A DNA stretch of 64,000 nt from Candidatus Dormiibacterota bacterium (GTDB lineage Bacteria > Chloroflexota > Dormibacteria > Dormibacterales > Dormibacteraceae). How positions within the stretch are numbered: the stretch's first letter is position 1; every line of letters begins with the position of its first letter. The notes under the pieces are model-generated. The model saw only the letters and a program-made list of their open reading frames with translations, was not told the DNA's origin and searched no databases. The stretch is taken from assembly GCA_024280995.1 (NCBI GenBank), contig JAMXLM010000015.1:1-64000 (forward strand), in the 5' to 3' direction. Positions 1 through 8,899 of this stretch are shown piece after piece. A program made the position numbers and the translations under genes.

Positions 1-186
1 GTCAGGTTCCGGACGATCCTCCCCGTTTACGGGGAGGTGGCGCCGAAGGCGCCGGAGGGGCGGTCAGGTTCCGGATGATCCTCCCCGTTTACGGGGAGGT
101 GGCGCCGAAGGCGCCGGAGGGGCGGTCAGGTTTCGGATGATCCTCTCCGTTTACGGGGACGTGGCGCCGAAGGCGCCGGAGGGGTG
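1..186. repeat. Three tandem copies of a 62-bp hairpin repeat
   Basis: Three head-to-tail units of 62 bp (1-62, 63-124, 125-186) differ at only a few bases. Each unit holds a hairpin with arms CCTCCCCG and CGGGGAGG around TTTA, then a second inverted repeat with GGCGCC arms around GAA. The third copy is slightly diverged in the first hairpin. The array runs off the left edge. The same core recurs at 8021-8112. There are no variable spacers, so it is an extragenic palindromic repeat family and not CRISPR. It lies downstream of the minus-strand gene ending at 188. Confidence 0.85.
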
Positions 187-187
187 G

Positions 188-862
188 TCAGCGGCCGAGC
201 AAGCTGGCCAGGTTCCGGTAGCTGATCTCCAGGCTTTCCATCGGGTCGTCAGCCTCGTCCTGCTCGACCACCAGCCACTCCGTCCCGGCGTCCCGGCAGG
301 CGTCCAGGATGGCCGGCCAGTCGAGCACGCCCTCCCCGACCTCGGTCTGGCCGCCGCCGGCCGCCATGTCTTTCAGGTGGACCAGCGGCACCCTGCCCGA
401 AAGCCGCCGGATCCAGGCGACCGGGTCGTCGCCGGCGTGCTTCAGCCAGAAGGTGTCGAGCTCGGCCAGGAGACCCCGTTCAAAGATCAGCTCGAGGCCG
501 ATCGGCAGCTCGAAGTCATGGTTGTGGTAGGCGAGCTCGAGGCCATGCCGGCGGAGCCTCTCGGCGATCTCGGCCGCCTCGACCGCGAACCGCCGAAAGC
601 CCTCCGGGGAGTGGTATTCGGCCGGCAGGCTCGGCACCACGACGTATTTGCAGCCCCATGCCCTGCACCGATCGACCGCCTCGTCGAACGCGTCCAGGCC
701 GAAGTGGGCGGCGCAGGCGACCAGGCCGGCCGAGGTGTCGAACTCCCCGACGGATTCGACTCCCTGGTAGCCGATCTCGCGGATGCGGCTGAGGACCGGG
801 CCGAGGCGCCCGGGTTCCTTCAACAGCTCCCGGACCGTCCAGAGCTGGGCGGCGATCCTCAC
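188..862 (-). CDS. Sugar phosphate isomerase/epimerase (TIM barrel)
   Basis: A 224-residue protein of the xylose isomerase-like TIM-barrel (AP endonuclease 2) superfamily. It opens with MRIAAQLWTVR and carries the family signatures LAYHNHDFE near the middle and VPLVHLKDM near residue 165, where metal-binding Glu/Asp/His residues normally sit. Enzymes of this family epimerise or isomerise sugars and inositol derivatives. At 224 residues it is somewhat shorter than the usual 250-280. The start overlaps the stop of the upstream isomerase by 4 bp, so the two are translationally coupled. It is the last gene of a four-gene minus-strand operon with a dehydrogenase and an MFS transporter, which suggests uptake and oxidation of a polyol or sugar. 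The substrate cannot be read from sequence. Confidence 0.85.
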   Translation of the reverse strand: MRIAAQLWTVRELLKEPGRLGPVLSRIREIGYQGVESVGEFDTSAGLVACAAHFGLDAFDEAVDRCRAWGCKYVVVPSLPAEYHSPEGFRRFAVEAAEIAERLRRHGLELAYHNHDFELPIGLELIFERGLLAELDTFWLKHAGDDPVAWIRRLSGRVPLVHLKDMAAGGGQTEVGEGVLDWPAILDACRDAGTEWLVVEQDEADDPMESLEISYRNLASLLGR

Positions 863-1620
863 CTGGTCAGGTAACGCAGGCTCTCGACGGTCTCGCGCGT
901 CGGCATGAACTCCAGGCCGAGCGCCCCGCGGTAGCCGGCGTTCCGGATCGCGGCAAGCTGTCGGCGCCAGTCGATGGCGCCGGTGCCGGGTTCGTGCCGG
1001 CCTGGCGCGTCGGCGATGTGCACATGGCCGACGAGGTGACCGGACCCCGCCAGCACCTCCCCCGGCTCCTCACCCATCACGACCGAGTGGTACAGGTCGT
1101 AGAGGAGCCGCACGCTGGGATGATCGACCGCCCGCACGAGCTCCAGGCCTTCGAGCGTGGAGCTAAGGACGTAGCCCGGGTGGTCGACGGTGTTCAGCGG
1201 CTCCAGCAGAAGCCCGACGCCATGCCCGGCGGCGATTGGCGCGGCGCATCGCAGCGGGTCGATCAGGTCCCCGGGTTCCTCGCCGGCGAGCACGATCAGG
1301 TTCTGGGCGTTCAGCCGGCCCGCGAGCTCGCAGGCGGTCTCCACCCCCCGGAGGAACCCGGGCTGCGTCGCCGCCGGTTCCGAAAGGAAAGCGCTGACGG
1401 CGACGCCCGTGGCATGGATCGCCGCTTCGAGCGAGGCGAGGTCTTTGTTGCTCGTGCCCCAGAACTCGACGCGCCGGAAACCCGCCGCGGCGGCGCGGGA
1501 CACGCGCTCATGGAACGGCCTGTCGTCTTCGGCGAACAGCCACTCGATGCACGCTGACAATTCCCACGCGTCAGGCCTGGTCAGCCACGCGTCAGGCATA
1601 GGTGAGGACGCACTGGACAA
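859..1620 (-). CDS. Hydroxypyruvate isomerase-like TIM-barrel protein
   Basis: A 253-residue second member of the xylose isomerase-like barrel superfamily, closer to the hydroxypyruvate isomerase (Hyi) branch. Visible signatures are FRRVEFWG near residue 48, LLEPLN near 138, LLYDLYH near 173 and GHVHIADAPGRHEPGTG near 198, which carry the metal-binding acidic residues and histidines. The chosen start overlaps the preceding dehydrogenase by 29 bp. A second Met 7 codons downstream (1599) is an alternative that still overlaps. It is sandwiched between the dehydrogenase and the other isomerase. Family assignment is firm. The reaction is inferred and could be any ketose or keto-acid isomerisation. 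Confidence 0.83.
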   Translation of the reverse strand: MSSASSPMPDAWLTRPDAWELSACIEWLFAEDDRPFHERVSRAAAAGFRRVEFWGTSNKDLASLEAAIHATGVAVSAFLSEPAATQPGFLRGVETACELAGRLNAQNLIVLAGEEPGDLIDPLRCAAPIAAGHGVGLLLEPLNTVDHPGYVLSSTLEGLELVRAVDHPSVRLLYDLYHSVVMGEEPGEVLAGSGHLVGHVHIADAPGRHEPGTGAIDWRRQLAAIRNAGYRGALGLEFMPTRETVESLRYLTR

Positions 1621-2623
1621 GGCCCTCCGGAGCGCTGTCCACCACGGCGTAAGCCTCGGCGGCGCGATCGACCGGGAACTCGTGCGTGAACAGCGGAGCC
1701 AGCTCGAGCTGCGAAAGCAGACGAGTCACTACCTCCTGCCGCCGCGCCACGCTCCAAAGCGGCCCCAGCTCGGGGCTGATGGACCCGACCTGCGACGAGA
1801 TGATGCGCGGCCGGTTGTGGTGAAACTCGCCGGCCAGGTTCAGGCTTTCGAAAGTTCCGCCGTACCAGCTGATGGCGACGACGCGACCCGCAAAGCCCGC
1901 GGTGCGAATCGCCTCGTTGAGGGCGGGGGCGGCGCCCGAGACCTCGATCACGACGTCGGCGCCGCGGTTCTGGGTCAGCGCCCGGACCTTCTCGGCGACG
2001 CCCTCGCGCGGATCGATGACCGCGTCAGCGCCGAGGCGGCGCGCGAGCTCGCGTCGCGACTCGAGCCGGTCGACGCCGACCACCAGTCCGGCGCCCGCCC
2101 GGCGCACGAGCTGCGTCACCAGCAGGCCGATGACGCCGAGGCCGGAGACCACGACCGCGTCGCCCAGAGCGGGCCGCGCGTCCAGCACTCCACCGAGCGC
2201 GGTGTTCAGGTTCGAGTTGACCACGGCATGCCTGGGCTCGACCTCGGCGGGGATCAGCACGGTGCTTTCGGCTGACGCGAGGACCAGGCTCTGGTGCGGC
2301 ATATAGGTGAACACGACGTCGCCAGGTTTCCGGGACGTAACGCCCTCGCCGGCGTCGACGACGCGGCCGGCGTTGGCGTAGCCGTAGACGAACGGATAGC
2401 TCCAGTCGGGGGTTTCGCTCCGTGAGAACAGCGCGGTCGCCGGATCGCGATGCATGTGCCACTGCGGCGCGATGCCGCGATAGACGTTCATCTCCGTTCC
2501 GGCGCTGATGCCCGAGAAGAGGGTGGCGATCCGCACCTCGCCCGGCCCCGGGGATGGGACGTCGACTTCGCGCACTTCCACGGTGCGCGGCCCGGTGATG
2601 ACGACCTGCCTGGCGCTGCTCAT
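1592..2623 (-). CDS. Medium-chain (zinc-type) dehydrogenase
   Basis: A 343-residue MDR-superfamily oxidoreductase. The GroES-like N-terminal half has the typical PSPGPGEVRIATLFSGISAGTE segment with Ser in place of the usual catalytic Cys. The Rossmann half has VVSGLGVIGLLVTQL near residue 158, the nucleotide-binding loop, and ends with the usual EAYAVVD helix. Its start overlaps the MFS gene stop by 4 bp. In this operon it would oxidise the alcohol that the two neighbouring isomerases act on. Because the classical catalytic-zinc ligands are not all visible, it may act on a sterically different substrate, or as a zinc-independent reductase. Confidence 0.85.
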   Translation of the reverse strand: MSSARQVVITGPRTVEVREVDVPSPGPGEVRIATLFSGISAGTEMNVYRGIAPQWHMHRDPATALFSRSETPDWSYPFVYGYANAGRVVDAGEGVTSRKPGDVVFTYMPHQSLVLASAESTVLIPAEVEPRHAVVNSNLNTALGGVLDARPALGDAVVVSGLGVIGLLVTQLVRRAGAGLVVGVDRLESRRELARRLGADAVIDPREGVAEKVRALTQNRGADVVIEVSGAAPALNEAIRTAGFAGRVVAISWYGGTFESLNLAGEFHHNRPRIISSQVGSISPELGPLWSVARRQEVVTRLLSQLELAPLFTHEFPVDRAAEAYAVVDSAPEGLVQCVLTYA

Positions 2624-3843
2624 ACAGCCGCGGGTTCCAGGTAACTCGGCTGCCTGATGCCCGGAACGAGAAACGCCGACAGGATCGCGAAGCCACCCGC
2701 CAACCCAGCCGCGATCAACAGGGTTCGGGCGCCGACCACCGCCGCGAGCGGTCCGGTCAGCGCCATCGACAGAGGGATCAGCAGGAATGAGCCGACGAAA
2801 TCGATGCTGCTGACCCTACCCCGAATCCGATTGGGGACGGTCAGCCCGAGAAGCGTCAGCCACAGGATCTCGCCGCCCCACAGCAGCAGGTTCCAGACGA
2901 AGACGCCCAATGCGGCCTCCCAGACGGTCTGCGCGATGCCCACCAGCGCGATCGATCCGATGCCGAACGCCCAGCCCAGGAGCATGAACGTGACCAGCTT
3001 GCGGGGTCGCGGAAGCCGGCCGATGAGCAGCCCGGCCGCGATCGTCCCCAGGCCCGCGCACGACAGAACCAGGCCCAGCGCGCTGGCTGAGGCGTGGAGC
3101 TCGAACTTCACGAGGTAGGGGACGAGCGCCTGCTGAGGACCCGCGAACAGGAACTGGGCTAGCGCCGCGCTGGCGATCGGCCCCCAAAGCCACGGCCGCG
3201 ATGCGACGTAGGCGAAGCCCTCGCGGGCGTCGGCGATGACCGAGCGGCGTTCCTCGACCGGCGCCGCCGGACGGGAGCGCATCAGGAACAGGGTCACGAT
3301 CGAGACCAGGTACGTGCCCGCGTCGATCCAGAAAGCGGTCGCCGGTCCTGCCGCTGCGACGACCAGTCCGCCCAGTGCCGGTCCGGCCACCGCGCTGGCA
3401 AGAGGCGTGACGATCGTGCGCAGGGAGTTGGCCTTGCCAAGCTCGTCTGGTTTCACGAGCTGAGGTAGCAGCGCCTGCTCGCTCGGACCAAACAGCGATC
3501 CGCCGATGCCCAGCAGGGCCACGAGCACGGCGATCCACACGAGCTCAGCTCGCGGGCCGAAGGAGAACGCCGCGAGCAGCGCTCCGCAGACGGCCCGGCC
3601 CGCGTCCGCGCCGATCATCGTCCAGCGGCGATCGAATCGGTCGCTCACGACCCCGCCGGCAAGGGTCACGACGAGGCGCGGCGCGAAGAAGGCGATGCCG
3701 ACGATCGCCAGCGCGGCCGGGTTCGAGTAGGTCTGGTACACGCGCCAGGCGAGAGCGACGAAGAACATGCCATCGCCCAGCTCGGAAACCGCCTGTCCCC
3801 CGACCAGCAGCGCGAGGTCGCGATTGCGGAGCAGGCGGAGCAC
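2620..3843 (-). CDS. MFS transporter, EntS/MFS_3-like
   Basis: A 407-residue polytopic membrane protein with about 12 hydrophobic segments. It shows the MFS loop 2-3 signature GGVVSDRFDRRW near residue 63 and the N-terminal pattern LLVGGQAVSELGDGMFF typical of enterobactin-exporter-like (MFS_3) transporters. It starts with GTG at 3843, only 6 bp after the peptidase gene, and its 3' end overlaps the dehydrogenase gene by 4 bp. In a sugar-type operon it would be read as substrate uptake or product efflux, but this MFS branch is mostly exporters, so direction and substrate are open. Confidence 0.85.
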   Translation of the reverse strand: MLRLLRNRDLALLVGGQAVSELGDGMFFVALAWRVYQTYSNPAALAIVGIAFFAPRLVVTLAGGVVSDRFDRRWTMIGADAGRAVCGALLAAFSFGPRAELVWIAVLVALLGIGGSLFGPSEQALLPQLVKPDELGKANSLRTIVTPLASAVAGPALGGLVVAAAGPATAFWIDAGTYLVSIVTLFLMRSRPAAPVEERRSVIADAREGFAYVASRPWLWGPIASAALAQFLFAGPQQALVPYLVKFELHASASALGLVLSCAGLGTIAAGLLIGRLPRPRKLVTFMLLGWAFGIGSIALVGIAQTVWEAALGVFVWNLLLWGGEILWLTLLGLTVPNRIRGRVSSIDFVGSFLLIPLSMALTGPLAAVVGARTLLIAAGLAGGFAILSAFLVPGIRQPSYLEPAAV

Positions 3844-3849
3844 TACGCG

Positions 3850-4620
3850 CTACGTGCCGACCAGGCGGATCGTCCAGAAGTCCTGCGCCAGGCCAGGCTG
3901 GATGAGGTACGCGAAGGGCAGCGTGAAGTAACCCTTCATGCCCCAGCCCGGACCCCACGAGTTGCGCACGAAGAACCACTGCCTGGCATGGTCGTAGCCG
4001 ACGGCCATGACGGCGTGGCCGCCGACCGCGCGCTCGCCGGGCTGTGGCATGGTCGCGTGCCCGGTCCTGGCCACGGTCGGGCTCTCGAAGCTCTCGTAAA
4101 CCGTGAAGCCGAAAACGAACGGGTAGCCCGAGGCGAGGCATCCCTTCATCTGGTTGATGTCCTGCACCAGGCGCTGGTAGGAGACGGCGCGGTCGAGCTT
4201 CGCGTCCTTGTACGCCTGCGCGGTCGGGCGCTTGGTGAACCTCGCGATGTCGTACGGCCACTCCGGCTCGGGGCATACGCCCTCGCTAGCGACCGACTTG
4301 ATGCCGTCGCGGATCATTGCGCCGCTGTCGATGGGGACCGTTCCCTCGATGACGCGCTCGTTGTAGTAGATGAACAGGCGCGACGGCACGAAGTCGCGGA
4401 TCTTCTGCTTCTTACGGTCGAATTCGATGGCGCCGGCGATCGCGTTGGCCGTGCAGCTGCCGAGCTGGCCCTGGTCGTAGACAGGCGGGCACTTGGGGCG
4501 CAGGTCGACGGAAACCGGAAGGGCGAGGAGGAATTCGGCGGGGACGGAGTAGAGGTGGTCCCGCTGGTCGGGCTCGTCGGGAATCCAGCCGTAGTGGCGG
4601 ATGGCGCGCGGTCGGGTCAT
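3850..4620 (-). CDS. C1 (papain-like) family peptidase
   Basis: A 256-residue cysteine peptidase of family C1. The oxyanion-hole Gln and nucleophile are in YDQGQLGSCTANAIAG (Cys near residue 56), the catalytic His is in VGGHAVMAVGYD near residue 199, and the Asn is in FVRNSWGPGWGMKGYF near residue 218. The proline-rich N-terminus (YGWIPDEPDQRD) resembles bacterial stand-alone C1 peptidases. No signal peptide or pro-region is visible, so it is probably cytoplasmic or exported by an unrecognised route. A GAGGTGA ribosome-binding site precedes the ATG. The MFS gene follows after 6 bp and may be co-transcribed, though a functional link is not obvious. Confidence 0.9.
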   Translation of the reverse strand: MTRPRAIRHYGWIPDEPDQRDHLYSVPAEFLLALPVSVDLRPKCPPVYDQGQLGSCTANAIAGAIEFDRKKQKIRDFVPSRLFIYYNERVIEGTVPIDSGAMIRDGIKSVASEGVCPEPEWPYDIARFTKRPTAQAYKDAKLDRAVSYQRLVQDINQMKGCLASGYPFVFGFTVYESFESPTVARTGHATMPQPGERAVGGHAVMAVGYDHARQWFFVRNSWGPGWGMKGYFTLPFAYLIQPGLAQDFWTIRLVGT

Positions 4621-4703
4621 GACGTCACCTCATATGAACAGCCAGGCTTCCCGGGTTGCGATTATCGAAGAGATCTACCTCTCCCCGTCAGGGGTGGGCG
4701 ACG

Positions 4704-5324
4704 CTAGAGGTACGCCCAACCCGTCACGCTCGGCCCCTCGCCGACGTAGGCCTGCACGCCGTTTGGAAACCGATGCGCCTCGAGCGCGATCGCGGTCGCG
4801 CGCGCGTGGCCCTCGAGAATCACGAGCTTGCCGTCATCCGGCCGCTTCAACGCGATGATCTCCGGCACCTTCTTCTCGGAGTGGCACAGCCCCGACGCGA
4901 GTGAGAGCACGACCATGTTCGTGCCGTCGCCGGTGTAAACGTGACCGACGTTCGACGCGCCCTCGGCCACCTTTCGCGTCACCGGTGACAGCAGCTGCCA
5001 CGCCCCCTCGTGCCGCGCGTACAGCAGCTCGCCGACGTCCTCGTTGGTCAATCGCACGCGTCGCCATCTCAGATCGTCGCCCAGGCCCTGGAAGCTGCCC
5101 GATCCCTTGCCGAAGCCGTAGACCGAGGTGACGATCTGTCGCCGCAGCTCGTTCTGCCCCGCATCCTTCAGGTCCGGCTGGCGCGCCGCCTTGAGCGCCG
5201 CCGACAGCTTCGCGGGCTCGGGTGGGTCGCCGACGACGTAGGCCTGGAAGTCGGGCGACTCGATGACAGCCTGCAGCCACGCCAGGATGACCTGGTCCTC
5301 GGTGGCGGCGCCCAAATCCTCCAT
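4704..5324 (-). CDS. Unknown protein with ParB-like EGHxR motif
   Basis: A 206-residue protein I do not recognise as a whole. The first half is helical and charged. The C-terminal half contains VPEIIALKRPDDGKLVILEG followed by HARATAIALEA, which resembles the EGHxR-type core of the ParB/sulfiredoxin-like fold. A conserved-looking LCHSEKK precedes it. No signal peptide or membrane segment is seen. Its start lies only 27 bp from the start of the divergent pyruvate phosphate dikinase gene, and a TAAAGT hexamer 10 nt before its ATG on the minus strand could be its -10 box. Function is unassigned. The fold comparison is a weak inference. Confidence 0.7.
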   Translation of the reverse strand: MEDLGAATEDQVILAWLQAVIESPDFQAYVVGDPPEPAKLSAALKAARQPDLKDAGQNELRRQIVTSVYGFGKGSGSFQGLGDDLRWRRVRLTNEDVGELLYARHEGAWQLLSPVTRKVAEGASNVGHVYTGDGTNMVVLSLASGLCHSEKKVPEIIALKRPDDGKLVILEGHARATAIALEAHRFPNGVQAYVGEGPSVTGWAYL

Positions 5325-5338
5325 CAGAGGTGCAACTT

Positions 5339-5351
5339 TAGAATTTGATCG
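5339..5351 (+). promoter_or_regulatory. Candidate -10 box for a leaderless ppdK transcript
   Basis: TAGAAT at 5339-5344 lies 7 nt before the ATG of ppdK at 5352. No Shine-Dalgarno sequence is present. Transcription would begin at or next to the start codon. No good -35 hexamer is visible because the upstream sequence is the divergent gene's 5' end. Confidence 0.45.
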
Positions 5352-8018
5352 ATGGCCAAAGCACAGAAATGGATCTATCAGTTCTCCGAAGGCTCAGCCA
5401 AGATGCGGGATTTGCTCGGCGGCAAAGGCGCCGGGGCCGCCGAGATGACGCGGGCGGGAATGCCCGTTCCACCCGGTTTCACGATCACCACAGAGGCGTG
5501 CCGCGCCTACTACTCGAGCGGCGGCAAGTTTCCTCCCGGCCTCTGGGAGCAGGTCCTCACCAACCTCAAGGTCCTGGAGCGCAAGGCCGGCAAGAAGTTC
5601 GGCGACGAATCGGATCCGCTGCTCGTCAGCGTGCGCTCCGGCGCCAAGTTCTCGATGCCCGGGATGATGGACACGGTCCTCAATCTCGGCCTCAACGACC
5701 AGACGATGGCCGGCCTGGCCGCGCTGACGAAGGACGACCGGTTCGCCCTCGACGCCTACAGGCGGTTCATCCAGATGTTCGGCAAGACGGTCAAGGGCAT
5801 CGACGGCGACAAGTTCGAGCACGCCCTGCAGAACGCCAAGCGCAAGGCCGGCGTCAAGACCGATCCCGAGCTCAAGCCCGCGGACCTGAAGCCGCTGGTC
5901 GCCGAGTTCAAGCGCATATATAAGGAAGAGACGCACAGCGCGTTCCCGACGGACCCGGTCGACCAGCTGCGCGAGGCGATCGACGCGGTGTTCCGCTCCT
6001 GGAACACAGACCGCGCGAAGACCTATCGGCGCATGGAGCGCATTCCGGACGACCTCGGCACCGCGGTCAACGTCCAGATGATGGTCTTCGGCAACATGGG
6101 CGCGACCTCAGGCACCGGCGTCGCCTTCACGCGCAACCCGATCACGGGCGAGAAGGAGCTGTACGGCGACTACCTCGCCAACGCGCAGGGCGAGGACGTC
6201 GTCGCCGGCGTGCGCGACACCGAGCCGATCAGCGCGCTCAAGAAGCACCAGCCGAAGGTTTATGCGCAGTTCGACCGCTACGCGCGCCAGCTGGAGAAGC
6301 ACTACAAGGACGTGCAGGACCTGGAGTTCACCATCGAGCGCGGAAAGCTGTACATGCTGCAGACCCGCGCGGCCAAGCGCACCGGCGAGGCGGCGGTGAA
6401 CATCGCGGTCGACATGGTCAAGGAGCGACTGATCACCAAGCGCGACGCCGTCGCCCGCGTCGAGCCGCGGCAGCTCGAGCAGCTGCTGTTCCCGCGCGTC
6501 GACCCGTCGGCCAAGGTCTCGCCTTTGGCCAAGGGCGTGCCGGCGTCACCAGGCGCGGCCAGCGGCGGCGCCGTCTTCGACGCCGACACGGCGGTCGAGT
6601 GGGGCAAGCAGGGCAAGGCGGTGATCCTGGTTCGCGTCGAGACCAACCCGAACGACGTGCACGGGATGGTCGAGGCGAAGGGAATCCTCACCCAGACCGG
6701 CGGCACGGCGTCCCACGCGGCCCTTGTTGCGCGCGGAATGGGACGGCCGTGCGTGGTCGGCGCTTCGTCGATCGACGTCGACGTGCGCCAGCGGAAGTTC
6801 TCCACCAACGGCACCACGGTCAAGCAGGGCGACCAGATCACGATCGACGGAACCACGGGCGAGGTGTACGTCGGCAACGTGCCGACCATCGAGGCGCGGT
6901 CGCTCAACCAGCACCCGGCGGCGAGCGCGATTTTGCGGTGGGCGGACGAGCTGCGCCGGCTCGAGGTGTGGGCGAACGCCGACTACCCGCGCGACGCGAG
7001 CAAGGCGCGCGAGAACGGGGCGCAGGGCGTTGGGCTGTGCCGGACCGAGCACATGTTCATGGAGCAGGACCGCCTGCCGATCGTGCAGGCGATGATCATG
7101 GCCAACACCACGGAGGAGCGCGAGACGCAGCTCGCCAAGCTCCGGCCCATCCAGCGCGGCGACTTCGAGGGCATCTTCACCGCGATGGCGGGACTGCCCG
7201 TGATCATCCGGCTCATCGACCCGCCGCTGCACGAATTCCTTCCCTCGCGCGAAGACCTGATCCGCGAGACCACGCACCTGAAGGACACGGGCGAGAACCC
7301 GGCACTGCTCGCGGAACAGGAGAAGGTGCTCGCGCGCGTCGAGGAGCTTCACGAGGCGAACCCGATGCTGGGGTTGCGCGGCGTCCGCCTGTCGATCCTC
7401 TATCCCGAGATCCCGCGCATGCAGGTGCGGGCGATCATGGAGGCGGCCACCAACCTGCGCAAGAAGAAGGTGGACGCGCGGCCGGAGATCATGATCCCGC
7501 TGGCTGGCACGGTCGCGGAGCTGCGCGCGGTCCACGCGGAGCTGAAGCCGGTCGCCGAGGCGGTGCAGAAGGAAGCAGGCATTCGCGTGCCGTACAAGTT
7601 CGGCACCATGATCGAGATCCCGCGTGCGGCGCTGACCGCAGGCGAGATCGCCGAGGAAGCCGAGTTCTTCTCGTTCGGCACGAACGACCTGACGCAGACC
7701 ACGTTTGGTTTCTCGCGCGACGACGCGGAGCGAGCGTTCATCGTTCGCTACCTGGAAGAGAAGATCCTGCCGCGCAACCCGTTCGAGACGATCGACCCGA
7801 AGGGGGTCGGGCGCCTGATGGACATCGCGGTCAAGGAAGGGCGCAAGACGCGACGCGGGCTAGAGGTCGGGATCTGTGGCGAGCATGGGGGAGACCCCGA
7901 CTCGATCCACCTGTGCCACAAGATCGGGCTGAACTACGTGTCGTGCAGCCCGTTCCGGGTGCCGGTGGCCCGCCTGGCGGCGGCCCAAGCGGCGATCGGA
8001 GCACAAGAACCCGGCTAG
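5352..8018 (+). CDS. ppdK: Pyruvate, phosphate dikinase
   Basis: An 888-residue full-length PPDK, which interconverts pyruvate, ATP and phosphate with phosphoenolpyruvate, AMP and pyrophosphate in the cytoplasm. Order of domains: N-terminal ATP-grasp region (LLGGKGAGAAEMTRAGMPVPPG), the phosphohistidine swivelling domain with GGTASHAALVARGMGRPCVVG, in which the phosphorylated His is residue 455, then the PEP-utilising barrel with GLCRTEHMFM and the C-terminal CGEHGGDPDSI with catalytic Cys 842. Length and motif spacing match the classical bacterial enzyme. The start was chosen by homology; it has no ribosome-binding site but a -10-like TAGAAT 7 nt upstream. The enzyme would support gluconeogenesis or pyrophosphate-linked glycolysis. 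Two hairpin repeats follow the stop. Confidence 0.97.
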   Translation: MAKAQKWIYQFSEGSAKMRDLLGGKGAGAAEMTRAGMPVPPGFTITTEACRAYYSSGGKFPPGLWEQVLTNLKVLERKAGKKFGDESDPLLVSVRSGAKFSMPGMMDTVLNLGLNDQTMAGLAALTKDDRFALDAYRRFIQMFGKTVKGIDGDKFEHALQNAKRKAGVKTDPELKPADLKPLVAEFKRIYKEETHSAFPTDPVDQLREAIDAVFRSWNTDRAKTYRRMERIPDDLGTAVNVQMMVFGNMGATSGTGVAFTRNPITGEKELYGDYLANAQGEDVVAGVRDTEPISALKKHQPKVYAQFDRYARQLEKHYKDVQDLEFTIERGKLYMLQTRAAKRTGEAAVNIAVDMVKERLITKRDAVARVEPRQLEQLLFPRVDPSAKVSPLAKGVPASPGAASGGAVFDADTAVEWGKQGKAVILVRVETNPNDVHGMVEAKGILTQTGGTASHAALVARGMGRPCVVGASSIDVDVRQRKFSTNGTTVKQGDQITIDGTTGEVYVGNVPTIEARSLNQHPAASAILRWADELRRLEVWANADYPRDASKARENGAQGVGLCRTEHMFMEQDRLPIVQAMIMANTTEERETQLAKLRPIQRGDFEGIFTAMAGLPVIIRLIDPPLHEFLPSREDLIRETTHLKDTGENPALLAEQEKVLARVEELHEANPMLGLRGVRLSILYPEIPRMQVRAIMEAATNLRKKKVDARPEIMIPLAGTVAELRAVHAELKPVAEAVQKEAGIRVPYKFGTMIEIPRAALTAGEIAEEAEFFSFGTNDLTQTTFGFSRDDAERAFIVRYLEEKILPRNPFETIDPKGVGRLMDIAVKEGRKTRRGLEVGICGEHGGDPDSIHLCHKIGLNYVSCSPFRVPVARLAAAQAAIGAQEPG

Positions 8019-8020
8019 AT

Positions 8021-8112
8021 CCTCCCCACGTGAGTGGGGAGGTGGCGCGAAGCGCCGGAGGGGGAGTTCCTCCCCACGCAGTGGGGAGGTGGCGCGAAGC
8101 GCCGGAGGGGGG
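8021..8112. repeat. Two copies of the genome hairpin repeat
   Basis: Copies at 8021-8065 and 8069-8112 repeat the core seen at 1-186: CCTCCCC...GGGGAGG hairpin, then GGCGC-GAA-GCGCC, then GGAGGGGG. The first loop differs from the left-edge array, while stem and downstream half are conserved. They sit right after the ppdK stop between convergent genes, so they may also act as a transcription end for either side, though no T-tract follows. Confidence 0.8.
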
Positions 8113-8159
8113 CCCGGCACGACATACCTCGCGCCGGGCCCGCCCGTTCCTGACCAGTG

Positions 8160-8777
8160 CTAGCAGTGGGCGTTCCAGCAGTACATTCCGTACGCGAATG
8201 TGTCGCTGAGCCACTCACGTTGTCCGGCGCCGATGGCCCCGCCCGTGACCGGATAGATCGTCACGTTGTCACCACCATCCGCAGTTGTTCCTCTCGAGCC
8301 GCCAGCGCACCAGGTGATCGCCAGTGACTCACCAGGGCTGACGGCCCAGTTCGAACAATCTGCACCCCGTGGGTAGACATAAGTAGAGCTCCAGCAGAAG
8401 TAGACGGTGACGTCGGAGTACCAGAAGACGTTCCACATGCCGCCGGCGACACTGACGTTGCACGAAAAGCTCGCCAGAACCATGTTGCCCACTTGGGCGG
8501 TGGGTGACGCGCGCCTGTTCAGTTGAGCCCAGTAATGATTGACGCAGTCAGCTCTCGAATGCCCTGGGTGGCTACGAAGAAGCAATGTACAGTCAGAGTC
8601 CTGCATCTGCACTGTTGCGCTTCCACTTGTCTGGCCGGGCTGGACCGAAAGTACCTGTCGCCATCCCGATCCTGCCGGCGACTGGTCGTGCGCCTGGACT
8701 GAGCCCGCCCACGCACTCGACGAAAGAAGAAGCAACGCGCTGACGGCCAGTAATGGAGCGACCAACCGTTTGACCAT
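8160..8777 (-). CDS. Secreted cysteine-rich protein of unknown function
   Basis: A 205-residue protein with a clear Sec signal peptide (MVKRLVAPLLAVSALLLLSS then AWAGS, cleavage near residue 25). The mature part has about eight cysteines, including one as the very last residue, and is rich in Trp, Tyr, Ser and Thr (GMWNVFWYSDVTVYFCW), suggesting a disulfide-stabilised beta-rich extracellular domain. A GGAGGTG ribosome-binding site precedes the ATG. I recognise no family. It is a single gene next to the LuxR/NB-ARC regulator but separated from it by about 120 bp, so no operon is implied. Confidence 0.7.
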   Translation of the reverse strand: MVKRLVAPLLAVSALLLLSSSAWAGSVQAHDQSPAGSGWRQVLSVQPGQTSGSATVQMQDSDCTLLLRSHPGHSRADCVNHYWAQLNRRASPTAQVGNMVLASFSCNVSVAGGMWNVFWYSDVTVYFCWSSTYVYPRGADCSNWAVSPGESLAITWCAGGSRGTTADGGDNVTIYPVTGGAIGAGQREWLSDTFAYGMYCWNAHC

Positions 8778-8899
8778 GTGGGCACCTCCGCGAGCTCACG
8801 CCGATAGTTTCCGAGTGTTCGGCGAATCTCGACAGAGGTTTAGGTGAATTGTCGATCTCTGCCATCGGCAGAACCACCGATGGGCGTGTTAAGTGATGC

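Noticed and set aside
1-186. Possible CRISPR array
   Set aside because: The 62-bp units are contiguous copies without unique spacers, and the same core occurs elsewhere between genes.
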